Origin: CAIXPS01 sp034430115
GTDB taxonomy: Bacteria > Chloroflexota > Anaerolineae > J036 > Brachytrichaceae
Reading direction: 5' to 3'
DNA length: 64,000 bases
Assembly (NCBI GenBank): GCA_034430115.1
Contig: DAOUFG010000078.1
Coordinates: forward strand, 1 to 64,000
Shown here in pieces: positions 1-9,132 of the stretch. The position numbers and the translations under genes were made by a program. Position 1 is the stretch's first letter, and every line of letters begins with the position of its first letter. Under the pieces are notes generated by a model, which was given only the letters and a program-made list of their open reading frames with translations, searched no databases and was not told the origin of the DNA.

Positions 1-256
1 CTTTCAGTATCCTCGTTCGGATCGACGACTGTGAAACCATCTGCCGCCCGCCGCTCTCGATGTGCCTGGAGTTCTTTCAGTATCCTCGTTCGGATCGACG
101 ACTGTGAAACCTGGGGCAAATCGAGGATGCCCGCCGTGATTCGCGCTTTCAGTATCCTCGTTCGGATCGACGACTGTGAAACCCTGGCAGTGAAGAACTA
201 CTTCAAGGAGCGCGTCACGCTTTCAGTATCCTCGTTCGGATCGACGACTGTGAAAC
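1..256 (-). CRISPR. CRISPR array, partial (4 repeats, 3 complete spacers)
   Basis: Four identical 37-base repeats occupy 1-37, 74-110, 146-182 and 220-256. The spacers are 36, 35 and 37 bases (38-73, 111-145, 183-219). The first repeat starts at base 1, so the array continues to the left. The repeat begins CTTTCAGTATCC and ends GACTGTGAAAC on the plus strand. Read on the minus strand it starts GTTTCACAG and ends ACTGAAAG, which resembles the 8-nt 5' handle of type I-B crRNAs. Minus-strand transcription also agrees with the cas gene direction and puts the leader at 257-444. Direction is therefore inferred. The repeat is only weakly palindromic. No spacer has an obvious match elsewhere in this window. 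Confidence 0.97.
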
Positions 257-444
257 GGCTTCACATTTGCGGGGCGAACAGGGTTCCAACATCTTGCAAA
301 GGCTCAAACGCCCCGCCTGGCGCAAATGGGTGCATCGCGCAAACACTTTGCACGCCCATCACACCAGCCATGAAGCCTGTTATATCGCAAATCGATTTTT
401 GCACCAAAACCGGCCTCATTTGCGAACGACCAACGGGCAAAAAA
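257..444 (-). promoter_or_regulatory. CRISPR leader
   Basis: This stretch lies between the cas4 stop and the last repeat and holds no convincing gene. If the array is read leftward this is the leader. It is rich in TTTGC and GCAAA words, several of them spaced through the region. A promoter-like pair lies within it (see 379-407). The repeat at 220-256 would then be the leader-proximal repeat and spacer 183-219 the youngest. Confidence 0.6.
379..407 (-). promoter_or_regulatory. Candidate sigma-70 promoter in the CRISPR leader
   Basis: Read on the minus strand there is a TTGGTG -35 element (402-407), a 17-base spacer and a TATAAC -10 element (379-384). Transcription would begin near 372 and reach the first repeat after about 115 nt. 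The spacing and hexamers fit a housekeeping promoter. Its use is inferred. Confidence 0.5.
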
Positions 445-1035
445 CTACAGCACGTCGTTGCAAAAACGCCGAAATTCGCACACCACGCACTTATTGCGCT
501 GCGGCGTCGGCTCGGGCATGGTCTCTGTATTGAGCATGCGCATCATCTGCGCGAGGGCATTTGCGAAACGGGTGCGCAGGCGGCGGTCGATGCGCACTTC
601 CTCGGCGCGTCGCAAGGGGATGAGGTAGAGAAAACCACGCTGCACCCGGCAACCACGCGCCTCTTCCAGCAGCAGCGCATAGGCGGCCAGTTGCAACACG
701 AAGTGCGGCCCCACTTTGTCCGAGTCCTTGAAGTCCACCGGCATCACCTCCGGCGCGGCGTCGATCACCATATCCGCCGTGCCGCGCAGCCCCAACTGCG
801 CCGACGAAAGCCGCACGTTATACTCGCGTTCGCCCGCGCTCAGGCCATAGGCGCGCAACGAGCGGCGCTCCTCCTGGCCCTCCACGCGTTGCCCGGCCTC
901 GGTGCCGGCCTGCATCTTGAAGGTGATGGGGCGCACGTCGGGCAGGCAATAGAGGTAGTACAGCACACGCGGACAATAAACCCATTGTTTAAAGTCGGTC
1001 ACCCGGAAGGGCGGGTCCGCCGCATCATCCAGCAT
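445..1035 (-). CDS. cas4: CRISPR-associated exonuclease Cas4
   Basis: Cas4 is an Fe-S nuclease of the PD-(D/E)XK (RecB-like) superfamily that trims prespacer ends and helps choose PAM-adjacent spacers with Cas1-Cas2. The protein is about 196 residues. Visible motifs are D88 in GTAD, D101-F-K103 in the PVDFKD strand and the QxxxY motif Q115-Y119. Four cysteines suit a 4Fe-4S cluster: C21 in YCPR and C183, C186 and C192 at the C-terminus. A longer reading frame exists upstream, but the ATG chosen has AAGGAG seven bases before it and overlaps the end of cas2 by 11 bases, which suggests translational coupling. It is the last cas gene before the leader and array. Confidence 0.93.
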   Translation of the reverse strand: MLDDAADPPFRVTDFKQWVYCPRVLYYLYCLPDVRPITFKMQAGTEAGQRVEGQEERRSLRAYGLSAGEREYNVRLSSAQLGLRGTADMVIDAAPEVMPVDFKDSDKVGPHFVLQLAAYALLLEEARGCRVQRGFLYLIPLRRAEEVRIDRRLRTRFANALAQMMRMLNTETMPEPTPQRNKCVVCEFRRFCNDVL

Positions 1036-1297
1036 CTTGCTCCTTCTCTTTTCCCTTCTGCTCAATCACCTGCCGGGCGCACCAATCCGTCTCGCACAGC
1101 GGGAAGAGCTGAATATTGCCCGGCCTGCGCCCCAGCACCTTCTTCAGCTTCGCCATCAGTTCGGCCTGGTGCGTGGCGTGCAACTGGCCCAGGAAGGCCG
1201 AATATTGGATGCGGTCCAGGCCGTAATCCAGGCACACGTCGGCCACCTTATTGCGCTTGGAATCGTCGGGGATGTCGTAGACCAGCAGGCAGTGCAT
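1025..1297 (-). CDS. cas2: CRISPR-associated protein Cas2
   Basis: Cas2 dimers hold two Cas1 dimers in the spacer-integration complex. The 90-residue product has the ferredoxin-like first strand LLVYDIPDD with the conserved aspartate at D8, followed by the family pattern KRNKVADVCLDYGL and QYSAFLG. Length and motifs are typical. It starts one base after the cas1 stop and its last 11 bases overlap cas4, so cas1-cas2-cas4 look like one translational unit. The C-terminal tail (QKGKEKEQDAG) is charged and probably disordered. Confidence 0.95.
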   Translation of the reverse strand: MHCLLVYDIPDDSKRNKVADVCLDYGLDRIQYSAFLGQLHATHQAELMAKLKKVLGRRPGNIQLFPLCETDWCARQVIEQKGKEKEQDAG

Positions 1298-1298
1298 C

Positions 1299-2351
1299 TC
1301 ACCAGCTCACCACAAACGGCTCGTAGGTCGCCCGCTCTCCGCGCAGGAAGGTGGCCAGGTGGCGCGCCTGGCTTTGGATGATGGCGCGCAGCGGCAGGCG
1401 CTTCTGCTCGTATGGCTCGGTGCTTTCCAGGCGCTCCAACACCTTCTCGGCCAGCATCCGGCGCGCTTCGGGCGTCAGGCGCTTTTGGTCGTCCTGCTCA
1501 ACCCGCGTGCCCTTGTTGAACAGGCCGATGATCGTGCGATCCACCACCGCCTGGCGAAACTCTTCGATGGCGTCCAGCGTCAGGCTGGGTTTGCCGGGCC
1601 GATCCACGTGCACGAAGCCGGCGTAGGGGTCCAGCCCGGCCAGCACCAGCGCGCGCTCCACCTGCCCATACAAGATGCCGTAGCCATAGTTCAACGCCGC
1701 GTTCAGCGGGTCCGTCGCGCCGCGCCCCACGCGGCCGGGCCACTCGCATTCGTCGGGCAAGGCCAGCCGCACGGCGGCCCAATACTTCTGCGCCGCGCGA
1801 CCTTCGATGCTCAGCAGGTCGAAGCGCCAATCGTCCACGCTCACCTTCTCGCCGGAGGCGATCTCGGGGCGCCCGGCAAATTCCTCCAGCTCGATCTGCT
1901 GATCCAGCACCTGGCTGGCCGCCTCGCGTAATGCGTCGTAGCAGGCGGGCGCGGCCTCTTTGCGATATTTGGCGATGTACTTCAGCAGGTTGGCCTGGCT
2001 GTTGATCTTGCCGCCGATGAAGGCCAGCGCCGCCGAGAGCCCGCGCCTATCGCGCAGGGCCTCCAACTGGGCGCGCCGGGTTTGCACGGTGCCCGTCAGC
2101 CCGGAGCTATACAGGCTGGCATAGGCGTTGCCCGAGCCGCTGACGAAGTGAATCGGGATGCCCCTTTCGGCGCACTCGCGCACCGCCTCCGCGCTGATGC
2201 TCACGCCCGAACTGGCGATCAACACGCCCTCCAGGTGCAACAGCGGCGCCTGGATCAGCGTTTCGTCCTTCTTGCTCACCACCAGGCGCTCGCTGTGCTT
2301 GGTGATGTACGAGCCATACTCTTCCACGATCAAATGTTGCACGATTGCCAT
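1299..2351 (-). CDS. cas1: CRISPR-associated integrase Cas1
   Basis: Cas1 catalyses the integration of prespacers at the leader-proximal repeat. Numbered from MAIVQH, the protein is 350 residues, with the metal-binding triad at about E183 (SIEGRAAQKYW), H248 (FVHVD) and E263 (DAIEEFRQ). These are the expected surroundings for each residue. The N-terminal beta-domain (EEYGSYITKHSERLVV) is also typical. Two starts are possible. The ATG used here has GAGG five bases upstream. An ATG 15 bases earlier (2366) overlaps the cas6 stop as ATGA. The open frame extends much further upstream but that part has no Cas1 similarity and lies opposite cas6 sequence. Confidence 0.95.
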   Translation of the reverse strand: MAIVQHLIVEEYGSYITKHSERLVVSKKDETLIQAPLLHLEGVLIASSGVSISAEAVRECAERGIPIHFVSGSGNAYASLYSSGLTGTVQTRRAQLEALRDRRGLSAALAFIGGKINSQANLLKYIAKYRKEAAPACYDALREAASQVLDQQIELEEFAGRPEIASGEKVSVDDWRFDLLSIEGRAAQKYWAAVRLALPDECEWPGRVGRGATDPLNAALNYGYGILYGQVERALVLAGLDPYAGFVHVDRPGKPSLTLDAIEEFRQAVVDRTIIGLFNKGTRVEQDDQKRLTPEARRMLAEKVLERLESTEPYEQKRLPLRAIIQSQARHLATFLRGERATYEPFVVSW

Positions 2352-2362
2352 CGTCGCCTCGT

Positions 2363-3346
2363 TCATCCTTCGATTGTGTAGGCGCCGTTGCCCTTCACCA
2401 CGTCTTTGCCCACCTGGGTAAGCTGGCCCCACACCAGCCAGGGCAACAACGGCTGCCATACTTCCGCTTGGGCCAGGTAGGAAGCCTGGCCCACGAAACC
2501 GCTGATCCACGACGGCTCGCCCCGGCGCGTGGAACCGCTGCGAATTTCCACCCACTGCGTGCGCGCCTCGGCCAGCCGCACACGGTTGGCGCAGGCCAAA
2601 AGGGACTGCCGCTCGGTCTCGTCGCGCCGCCCGCCGCCGGCATATTGGCGCTCAAGCTGGTCGATGCGCTCCAACAGGCGGGTGAACAGCACGCCGAAGT
2701 CGGGCGCTTTCACCAGTTGCTCATCGGCCACCAGGCGCATGGGGGTATGAAAGCGCAGGCTCAGCCGGCCGGATCTGCTCACCTGCGCCAGCACGCGCGC
2801 TGCGGCGGCCTGCACCTGCGCCGCGCCCACCTGCAACGACGGCGTATGGATCATCGATTCGCCCTCCGCCAGCACACACTCCTGCCGGCCCAGCAGCGGG
2901 TCCAACGCCCAAACCTGGCGCAGGGCGAAGGTGCCGCGCCCAAGCCCCACGCCCTCGCGGCCCACCTCGGCCACGGTGAGCAGAAAGTAGGGCAGCAGGC
3001 GCAGCGTATCGCCATACAGGCTGAGCCCGAAGTCGAACCGCTCGCCGGGGGCGAAGGGGCGCTCCGCCCGATCCGCCTGTGCTGCGTAGGCCACCGGCGG
3101 CCAGAGCGCATAGCCGCGCCGCTCCTCGCCGGGATGCTCGTTGGCGGCCATCAGCCAGCACACCGGGCAGGCGGCGACGTGTTCGGGCGTGGGCGGTTTG
3201 CCATTGCCGAAGCGCGCCTCGGGGCAGTAGGCCCGGCGCATCACGTTGCCCAGCGCCCCGCGCAGTTGCCCGCCGGCGCGGTAGGCCGGCAGGTCCACCG
3301 TGTTGACGGCCTGGCAGGTGAAGCGGAGGTGGGTGAGGGTAAACAC
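2363..3346 (-). CDS. cas6: CRISPR pre-crRNA endoribonuclease Cas6 (RAMP fold)
   Basis: Cas6 cuts the repeat RNA to give mature crRNAs. The 327-residue product has the N-terminal RAMP region with YRAGGQLRGALGNVMRR, a cysteine-bearing stretch (AYCPEA, ACPVCWLM) and a C-terminal segment GFVGQASYL...VGKDVVKGNGAYTIEG, which fits the glycine-rich C-terminal domain of the Cas6 family with PF10040. I could not assign the catalytic histidine. The gene starts 7 bases after the cas3 stop and ends in an ATGA overlap with an in-frame cas1 ATG. It is strongly GC-rich (44 of 60 bases in 3121-3180), unlike cas3 next to it. Confidence 0.85.
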   Translation of the reverse strand: MFTLTHLRFTCQAVNTVDLPAYRAGGQLRGALGNVMRRAYCPEARFGNGKPPTPEHVAACPVCWLMAANEHPGEERRGYALWPPVAYAAQADRAERPFAPGERFDFGLSLYGDTLRLLPYFLLTVAEVGREGVGLGRGTFALRQVWALDPLLGRQECVLAEGESMIHTPSLQVGAAQVQAAAARVLAQVSRSGRLSLRFHTPMRLVADEQLVKAPDFGVLFTRLLERIDQLERQYAGGGRRDETERQSLLACANRVRLAEARTQWVEIRSGSTRRGEPSWISGFVGQASYLAQAEVWQPLLPWLVWGQLTQVGKDVVKGNGAYTIEG

Positions 3347-3353
3347 TGCTTTG

Positions 3354-5612
3354 CTAGTCCTGATCGTCGATCACATTATGGGGAAGGTCATCCAGATGCA
3401 ACCCCGTCACTTCGTCATAGGGTTTATGTAAGACCCACGGCTCATGTGAATCATCCACGCAACGCCAATCTTTTAAGCTCTTTTGCATCCGGCGCACCAT
3501 AGGAGCATAAAGAGGCACTAAAAGGCTAGATGCCAGTAGCCATTCACCTTGGGTTAGGTAGTTGTCATAGTCTTTTTCATACAAGGATGGCAATACATCC
3601 ATTCGGCTATCTGCTTCGTCAAACACTTCATCAGTCCAATCCTGGTGTACGCCAGCAACAAGGTTCTCACCGAACTTTTCCAAACTAGGATGATGCAATG
3701 CGCGTTCAAACATGATCAGTTGATCGCCTTGATACCCATTCGCGTAAACCATATCAGCTATATTGGCAAGTTCCTGCTCACTGATTGGATTGGGCGCGGC
3801 GCGTAATGCGTCGATTGTCGCCTGAGTATGTTCCTTGTCATATAACTGATGGGTACTCGCTTGTTCACCCATCACTACAACTCTGGCGGGAGGTCTACTT
3901 CCGGAACGATTCACACGTCCCATGCGTTGCACCAAAGCATCAATTGGCGCAGGATCAATGAATGTCTGATGGAAATCAATATCAAGGCTGACTTCGACGA
4001 CCTGAGTCGCGACAAGCACACGTGGAAGTTCTTTAAGAAGATTTTGCTCAATACGATTCCGATCTCGAACTGTGAATCGACTGTGCAAAAGCATGGCCGT
4101 CTCACCAAATATGGGTTGCAAGTAATCAAATACGGTTTGTGCTGTGCGCACATGATTACACACAATCAATGTATGTGGACATTGATGAACCGCTGTAGCA
4201 ATATCAGTCAGACGACTGAGTAAACTGCCATCCCATATTTCCACATTGTGTCGCTTCTTATTAAGTATTTCTCGATCTGACGAAGCATTCTCATCTGGCT
4301 CAATCACGTGACTGCTTGGAATTCCTACAACTTGCTGAATCATCTCGCGAAGGAAACGAGGCATCGTCGCCGTGGTAAACAATGCTCGTGCATCCCACTG
4401 CATCGCAAGTTTCGCAGCACCGAGAACTAGTCCCGTCATTTGAGCATCATACGCATGAATCTCATCGAAGATGAAACAAGCTTGTGGAAACTCGGCTAGC
4501 ATTTGTTCCCATCCACGCCCCCGCAACGCGTATCTGATAATCTGGTGTGGTGTACACACTCGGATGGGGAAGTACATCTCGCGGGCTAGTGAAGCTAAGC
4601 TACGCGCTTTAGCTTGAGCAACTAAAGAGGGCGAATCATCTCGGAGAAGTCCATAAAGATATGCACTTGCTTTGCTGTGCAATACATTGACATGTTGACT
4701 ACCAAAAATCCGGGTGAGCCGCTTGTGCATTGCATTAATGCTCGCGGTATATGGCAGCACATAGAACACTCGTCCATTCTTTCGCCAATTTCTCTGCATC
4801 CAGAAGAGCGATGCCTCCGTCTTACCCGACCCCGTAGGCGCATGCAAGATAGCATTCCCCTCTTGATTACGACAGACTTGCTGAAAAGCGCGTAGTTCGC
4901 CCCTGTACACTTCGGCTGATGCCAGATTTGGGTATGGCCCTGGCAGTGTCTTTCCGGATGCCATGTGGTCAGCGGTTATCAATAAACCACGGTATAACGA
5001 TGCTTTTATACGGCGCTCCACAGGAATGCTTCTTATTTGCCCCCGGCTATTAGAGGGGCTTCGTTTCAGCCAAGCAGGTGCTAGGCCGAGTCCATTCAGG
5101 TCGTTTTCTGACATGAAGGTAAGATCACGACGATCTATAGACTCGCATACCTGGCGCCAGAATTCCTTAAAGGCTAATCGATTTGAATCCCACTCCTCAA
5201 CCATCTGGTGCCAAATAGCTGTATCTGAAGCGGGTAATTGATTATCTGGTATTGCACCCTGAGGTTTCCCCGAATTTCCATCCACAGGTAATACTCGATG
5301 GTGTGTAAGGATAGCAAGTTGGGCTTCCTCCGAAAGCCCCGTACAGTATTTCGCAAAAGCGGTTGACAATACTTCGTGGCGTTTACCTCCCCAGTTAGGA
5401 ATCGTTCGCCGCAGTACTCCTTGAAACCCTTGTGCCGCTTTTCCCACGTCATGCAAGGCTGCACACAAAGTAAGTTGTTCTTCTATGATGGAAAGATCAT
5501 AGGGGCCCGCAGGCAAATTTGTGATAATTTGCCTCACTGCGTCTATTACTGTTAGCGTGTGTTCCAGTAGTGTTTCTCCACTATCTTTTGCCAGCAAAAC
5601 ACTATCATTCAT
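3354..5612 (-). CDS. cas3: CRISPR-associated nuclease-helicase Cas3
   Basis: Cas3 is recruited by Cascade and degrades target DNA. The 752-residue product joins an N-terminal HD nuclease (H18; H54-D55 in ALHDVGK; H79; H104-H105) to an SF2 helicase. The helicase motifs visible are Walker A in APTGSGKTE, the DEIH box in IFDEIHAYD, TTATMP and QRMGRVNRSG. All key residues look intact. The ATG used overlaps the cas5 stop as ATGA. A GTG 12 bases upstream is possible. Base composition is AT-rich (30 of 60 in 3481-3540, 25 of 60 in 5161-5220), in contrast with cas6, cas1, cas2 and cas4 downstream. Confidence 0.95.
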   Translation of the reverse strand: MNDSVLLAKDSGETLLEHTLTVIDAVRQIITNLPAGPYDLSIIEEQLTLCAALHDVGKAAQGFQGVLRRTIPNWGGKRHEVLSTAFAKYCTGLSEEAQLAILTHHRVLPVDGNSGKPQGAIPDNQLPASDTAIWHQMVEEWDSNRLAFKEFWRQVCESIDRRDLTFMSENDLNGLGLAPAWLKRSPSNSRGQIRSIPVERRIKASLYRGLLITADHMASGKTLPGPYPNLASAEVYRGELRAFQQVCRNQEGNAILHAPTGSGKTEASLFWMQRNWRKNGRVFYVLPYTASINAMHKRLTRIFGSQHVNVLHSKASAYLYGLLRDDSPSLVAQAKARSLASLAREMYFPIRVCTPHQIIRYALRGRGWEQMLAEFPQACFIFDEIHAYDAQMTGLVLGAAKLAMQWDARALFTTATMPRFLREMIQQVVGIPSSHVIEPDENASSDREILNKKRHNVEIWDGSLLSRLTDIATAVHQCPHTLIVCNHVRTAQTVFDYLQPIFGETAMLLHSRFTVRDRNRIEQNLLKELPRVLVATQVVEVSLDIDFHQTFIDPAPIDALVQRMGRVNRSGSRPPARVVVMGEQASTHQLYDKEHTQATIDALRAAPNPISEQELANIADMVYANGYQGDQLIMFERALHHPSLEKFGENLVAGVHQDWTDEVFDEADSRMDVLPSLYEKDYDNYLTQGEWLLASSLLVPLYAPMVRRMQKSLKDWRCVDDSHEPWVLHKPYDEVTGLHLDDLPHNVIDDQD

Positions 5613-6313
5613 TGGATATTCCACAGGATTACGGCGTGCTCAGGATAGTTGCTATCGCTAGGGTGGTAGAGTCGTATTTGTTCAGTTGACTGAACTAAAA
5701 AACCTTCACGCCCTAACGCTTCCACATCTGGTATTGCCACATAGCGTGAAATCCGCCCAGGTACACGCGTACGTTGTTGTACGTCATTCAGATAGTAATC
5801 AACTAATGGTGGCAAAGGCTGACCGAACATGAAGCTTGGAGAAGGGGCAAGGGTCGCACGGATTACCCCTTCCTTCAGAACGTCAAAGTCAATTTCGGTA
5901 ATACTCGTTATCCAGGCGATATCTTGTGATCGACCAAACCTCGGCACTGCTACGGGATTTTCAAAGATTGGTTGGAGCGCCACATTCGTAAGATACATAT
6001 CCAACTTCGGGCTGATATGAAACTCTCGCTTAGCAATACCTTTCTCAGGATTGAGCCGCAGACGGCCTCGCGGATCAGTCTTCAAACGATCCGTTCTTTC
6101 AAGATCCATTCCCTTATACGGTCCGACGCTTCTGAATTCGTAACCGACTCGTCCTACCTCAGAAGGATCAATGTCTCTACCTGCGCAAGCGCTTAACATT
6201 CCGAATATGCTCGAAAAAGGTGGTAAGGGAAGCGTAATCGCCGTGCCAGAACGCAAGAACGGATATGGATACGATGCAGTAAATCCTTCGAAATGTATAT
6301 GTAGACCTTTCAT
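5609..6313 (-). CDS. cas5: Cascade subunit Cas5 (Cas5t-like)
   Basis: Cas5 binds the 5' handle of the crRNA within Cascade. The 234-residue product begins with a RAMP strand (GLHIHFEGFTASYPYPF) and the family region LPLPPFSSIFGMLSAC, and carries a basic central segment (ERTDRLKTDPRGRLRLNP). Length and order fit Cas5 of the type I-B Tneap group. The start ATG overlaps the cas7 stop (ATGA) and the stop overlaps the cas3 start, so cas7, cas5 and cas3 are translationally linked. Composition is AT-rich like its neighbours in the interference module. Confidence 0.88.
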   Translation of the reverse strand: MKGLHIHFEGFTASYPYPFLRSGTAITLPLPPFSSIFGMLSACAGRDIDPSEVGRVGYEFRSVGPYKGMDLERTDRLKTDPRGRLRLNPEKGIAKREFHISPKLDMYLTNVALQPIFENPVAVPRFGRSQDIAWITSITEIDFDVLKEGVIRATLAPSPSFMFGQPLPPLVDYYLNDVQQRTRVPGRISRYVAIPDVEALGREGFLVQSTEQIRLYHPSDSNYPEHAVILWNIQ

Positions 6314-7404
6314 GGCAAAGTATTCGCCAACTGATCCATAGCTTCACGCGGTGTGCATACAACGATCCTGGATTCCGGCTTCGCTGCAAGATCGCGTAAG
6401 GCGTTTTCATTTGTCAGGTAGCCAGTCCGGATACCCACAAAAACTGGTGTCATCAATCGATCCGAATAATCGTGGATGACCTCTTGCAATACGTCTAGCT
6501 GAATCTCAAGTCCCTTGTCCGGATCATCGACAAACAGATGGTTAAAGATGGCATTCCCACAACTAAGCCCAGCAACAACAATCACCTTCGGAGCTATGTC
6601 AGCCCCAAATTGGGCTTGTTTGGCCCCGCCGCGCAAAACTGCAAGGGCCTTTAGTAAAGCTATCGTGCGCACGCGACGCTGGTTGGTATCAGTCATCGCA
6701 TATATGCGCCCTTTGTCCTTAAAGTCCTCTACAACTTTTACTAACCCTTTATCCAGGCTGGGCTTTATGAATTCCTCCGCCAATTCAATGCGATCACCTA
6801 TATTTCGAAACACCCCTAATCGGCTATAGTCCAAGCAAAACACCGCCTGCATATTCGCAGTGTAGAATTCTGTCGCATAGCGTATGGGAGTGCCATTCTT
6901 GGGAAACACAGTCCCTTCATCCAGACCGAGTCGGCCTGCACGACGAATTGCAATGAGAAGAGACGTAGCGAGAGGCGATGGGCGCATCACTGATTTCACC
7001 CTTGCCCCAGCAGCTTTTTGAGTTTCCGCTGCCACGTCCTCGTCAGGATCAACGCTTACATCTTCATCAGTCCCAGTACGCATATAACCGAAAATGTCGT
7101 CTTCTGCAAAGGTGACTGGATCAACTTCCCCAGTCACTTTGCTTGTATTTCCTTTGGCATTGAACTTAATGGCACGAATCTCACTTGCAGGCCAGCCAGT
7201 TTCTTCAATTAAGGTGTTGCGCAACCAACGCCGCCAAGACTGAGAAGAAACATAGGGAACCCGATTTCTGCCGTCAGGCATTGTCTTGGGTACCGTGGTA
7301 GTCCGATCTTCGCCTTGGCCCAGCCCAGCACCATTGAGAAATGCACCATCTGCTTGGATGACGAACGTTCCTGCGATATGTGTAAATGACTTCTGTTTTT
7401 CCAT
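6310..7404 (-). CDS. cas7: Cascade backbone subunit Cas7 (Cst2/DevR family)
   Basis: Cas7 forms the helical backbone that covers the crRNA spacer. The 364-residue product has the DevR/Cst2 signature: HIAGTFVIQADGAFLNGAGLG near the N-terminus, then VPKTMPDGRNRVPYVSSQSWRRWLR and DIFGYM. A separate acidic insert (TDEDVSVDPDEDVAAE) follows at about residues 112-127. An AAGGAG lies eight bases before the ATG. The gene begins 3 bases after cas8 ends and overlaps cas5 by 4 bases. The family assignment points to subtype I-B (Tneap variant) rather than I-C or I-E. Confidence 0.9.
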   Translation of the reverse strand: MEKQKSFTHIAGTFVIQADGAFLNGAGLGQGEDRTTTVPKTMPDGRNRVPYVSSQSWRRWLRNTLIEETGWPASEIRAIKFNAKGNTSKVTGEVDPVTFAEDDIFGYMRTGTDEDVSVDPDEDVAAETQKAAGARVKSVMRPSPLATSLLIAIRRAGRLGLDEGTVFPKNGTPIRYATEFYTANMQAVFCLDYSRLGVFRNIGDRIELAEEFIKPSLDKGLVKVVEDFKDKGRIYAMTDTNQRRVRTIALLKALAVLRGGAKQAQFGADIAPKVIVVAGLSCGNAIFNHLFVDDPDKGLEIQLDVLQEVIHDYSDRLMTPVFVGIRTGYLTNENALRDLAAKPESRIVVCTPREAMDQLANTLP

Positions 7405-7407
7405 TTC

Positions 7408-9132
7408 TTAAGCTCCTTGTGTTGCTTGTTTTTTCTCAACACACTCACGATATAGATTTGCCAGGGCGAGTCTCATTTGGAAAACGAGTTCCTGCGTTCG
7501 AGATTGCCCATTGTCGTCAAGGACAAACTCATCCCAGTCGCCATACGTAAAATCAGGATGATCCTTTGCAAGACGAACAAAAATGTCATACCGAAGCCAC
7601 CGCACCTCATTTGGATATGTTCTATTGAACTCATTAAGCACGTGACGTTCAAAATGCTCAAGGCTCTTACGATTTACATAGTCGTCGAAATACAAACGAG
7701 CCGCTTCGAGTATTTTTGGATGCGTGGTAACCATTCCTTCTCCTTGGGAATCGCTGGCGGGCACAAAATTTTTCACGATTGCGTCGGGTCTAAACAGGTA
7801 ATAACCAATGATGCGCCAACCATTGAAGTCAATCCGTATCGGATGCCGCTGAACAGTAGGGAACAATGTGTCGTAAGTAGCGAGCGGCATTTCCCCATCC
7901 TTCCCCATTTGCAACATCGAGGCTCTCATCTTCTTCCTTCCGGCAAGGCCCGTTTCTCCCTCAATATATCCAGATTTCTGCACTTGTTTCCGATCTTTAG
8001 AATCAATAGATTGCATAAACGTTTTTGCTAAAGATGAGGCAGTAGACAATGCTGCATATGATTTGTTCAACACAATCTGTTGGTACAGCGCATATAGATC
8101 CGGAGATGCACCCTTGGAACCTTTAAATGGATATAGCCCTCTGTAGTCGCGCCCCGTTTGTATGCAAGACAATAACTGATACTCTGGCCGTTTGTCCTCG
8201 CCTTTGAGCAAACTCAGCAGTTCATCATCTAACCCTTGCTTACGTGCCATCCACAAGAACTGCAAGGCGGAATTTGGGATTGCCAACAACTCACAATCAG
8301 CACTCGCGCCAGAGTTCGTAAAAAGCCATGCATAAAGTGTAGATTCTTGGGAAAGATCTTCCTCATGGATAACGTCGTGACGTTTCTTCATCCATGCCAT
8401 CAATCTTCTTGTAACGGCGGTGGTACCCTCCTTACCGCCAATCATTTCCACTTTCCCCTCTGTCGCATCTATCTTTTCGCGGTATTCATCTACAATGTCC
8501 CCTATCAATTCCAAGGCAATACGCGGCATTGTGGACTGAAAGCATACCAATCGTCCTTGCATCAACATTAGACCAAGTGGCATGTAATGCACTGCAAAAA
8601 GGCACTTTGGACAGATGGAAATCCCACGCGATGCCGATGGCAGTGCTTGCGCATCGTTACCTATGCTGCCAGCAAGAGGGAACCACTCACGGCCAATTTG
8701 TTTTGTTCCGTGGTCTTCCACACCTGCGTCGGAGAGCGCTTTGCGAACCATCCCATCAAAATCAAATGTGTATTTCTCGCCGCAAATTTCACATACTGAG
8801 CGACCACTCGCCAGTGACTCCACCCCATGCAAGTAAGCCGCAAGTACATTTGTGTAAGCGCCGATATTTTTCTCGGATAGCTCTTTCTTTCTCCCCTTGG
8901 GCCGATATCCTGTCTGTGTTAGCGGGCCGTTCGTGCCAAAGACCATCGTGAAGCTTTTCAGACGGGCATTCACTTGGGCCAGCATGCGTCCATCGTGAGT
9001 GTTTCGAATGATCTCTGTGGTTAGCTCATCAACATTACTCAGGCCGGCAAGATGAACAAGGACATTAAGGCCCGTATCAACGAACGGATTGCCTGTTAAA
9101 CCATAATGGGCCGCTTCGTTCTTTATTAACAT
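7408..9132 (-). CDS. cas8: Cascade large subunit Cas8 (Cst1-like, CXXC-CXXC)
   Basis: Cas8 recognises the PAM and starts R-loop formation. The 574-residue product starts with the Cst1 hallmark YGLTGNPFVDTGL and has two zinc-finger-like pairs, C114/C117 (CEIC) and C174/C177 (CPKC), which give the CXXC-CXXC family its name. The C-terminal half is helical and lacks other clear motifs. The ATG used has GAGG five bases upstream. A GTG six bases earlier (9138) is an alternative. It lies 18 bases after the WYL regulator and is among the most AT-rich genes here (23 of 60 G+C in 8041-8100). Confidence 0.9.
   Translation of the reverse strand: MLIKNEAAHYGLTGNPFVDTGLNVLVHLAGLSNVDELTTEIIRNTHDGRMLAQVNARLKSFTMVFGTNGPLTQTGYRPKGRKKELSEKNIGAYTNVLAAYLHGVESLASGRSVCEICGEKYTFDFDGMVRKALSDAGVEDHGTKQIGREWFPLAGSIGNDAQALPSASRGISICPKCLFAVHYMPLGLMLMQGRLVCFQSTMPRIALELIGDIVDEYREKIDATEGKVEMIGGKEGTTAVTRRLMAWMKKRHDVIHEEDLSQESTLYAWLFTNSGASADCELLAIPNSALQFLWMARKQGLDDELLSLLKGEDKRPEYQLLSCIQTGRDYRGLYPFKGSKGASPDLYALYQQIVLNKSYAALSTASSLAKTFMQSIDSKDRKQVQKSGYIEGETGLAGRKKMRASMLQMGKDGEMPLATYDTLFPTVQRHPIRIDFNGWRIIGYYLFRPDAIVKNFVPASDSQGEGMVTTHPKILEAARLYFDDYVNRKSLEHFERHVLNEFNRTYPNEVRWLRYDIFVRLAKDHPDFTYGDWDEFVLDDNGQSRTQELVFQMRLALANLYRECVEKKQATQGA

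Noticed and set aside
31..1326. Long plus-strand frame that reads through the repeats
   Set aside because: It runs through CRISPR repeats and then antisense to cas4 and cas2. The translated repeat units (FSILVRIDDCET) only reflect the array. Not a gene.
2345..3502. Long plus-strand frame opposite cas6 and cas3
   Set aside because: It is a mirror of the GC-rich cas6 gene and has the composition of a shadow frame.
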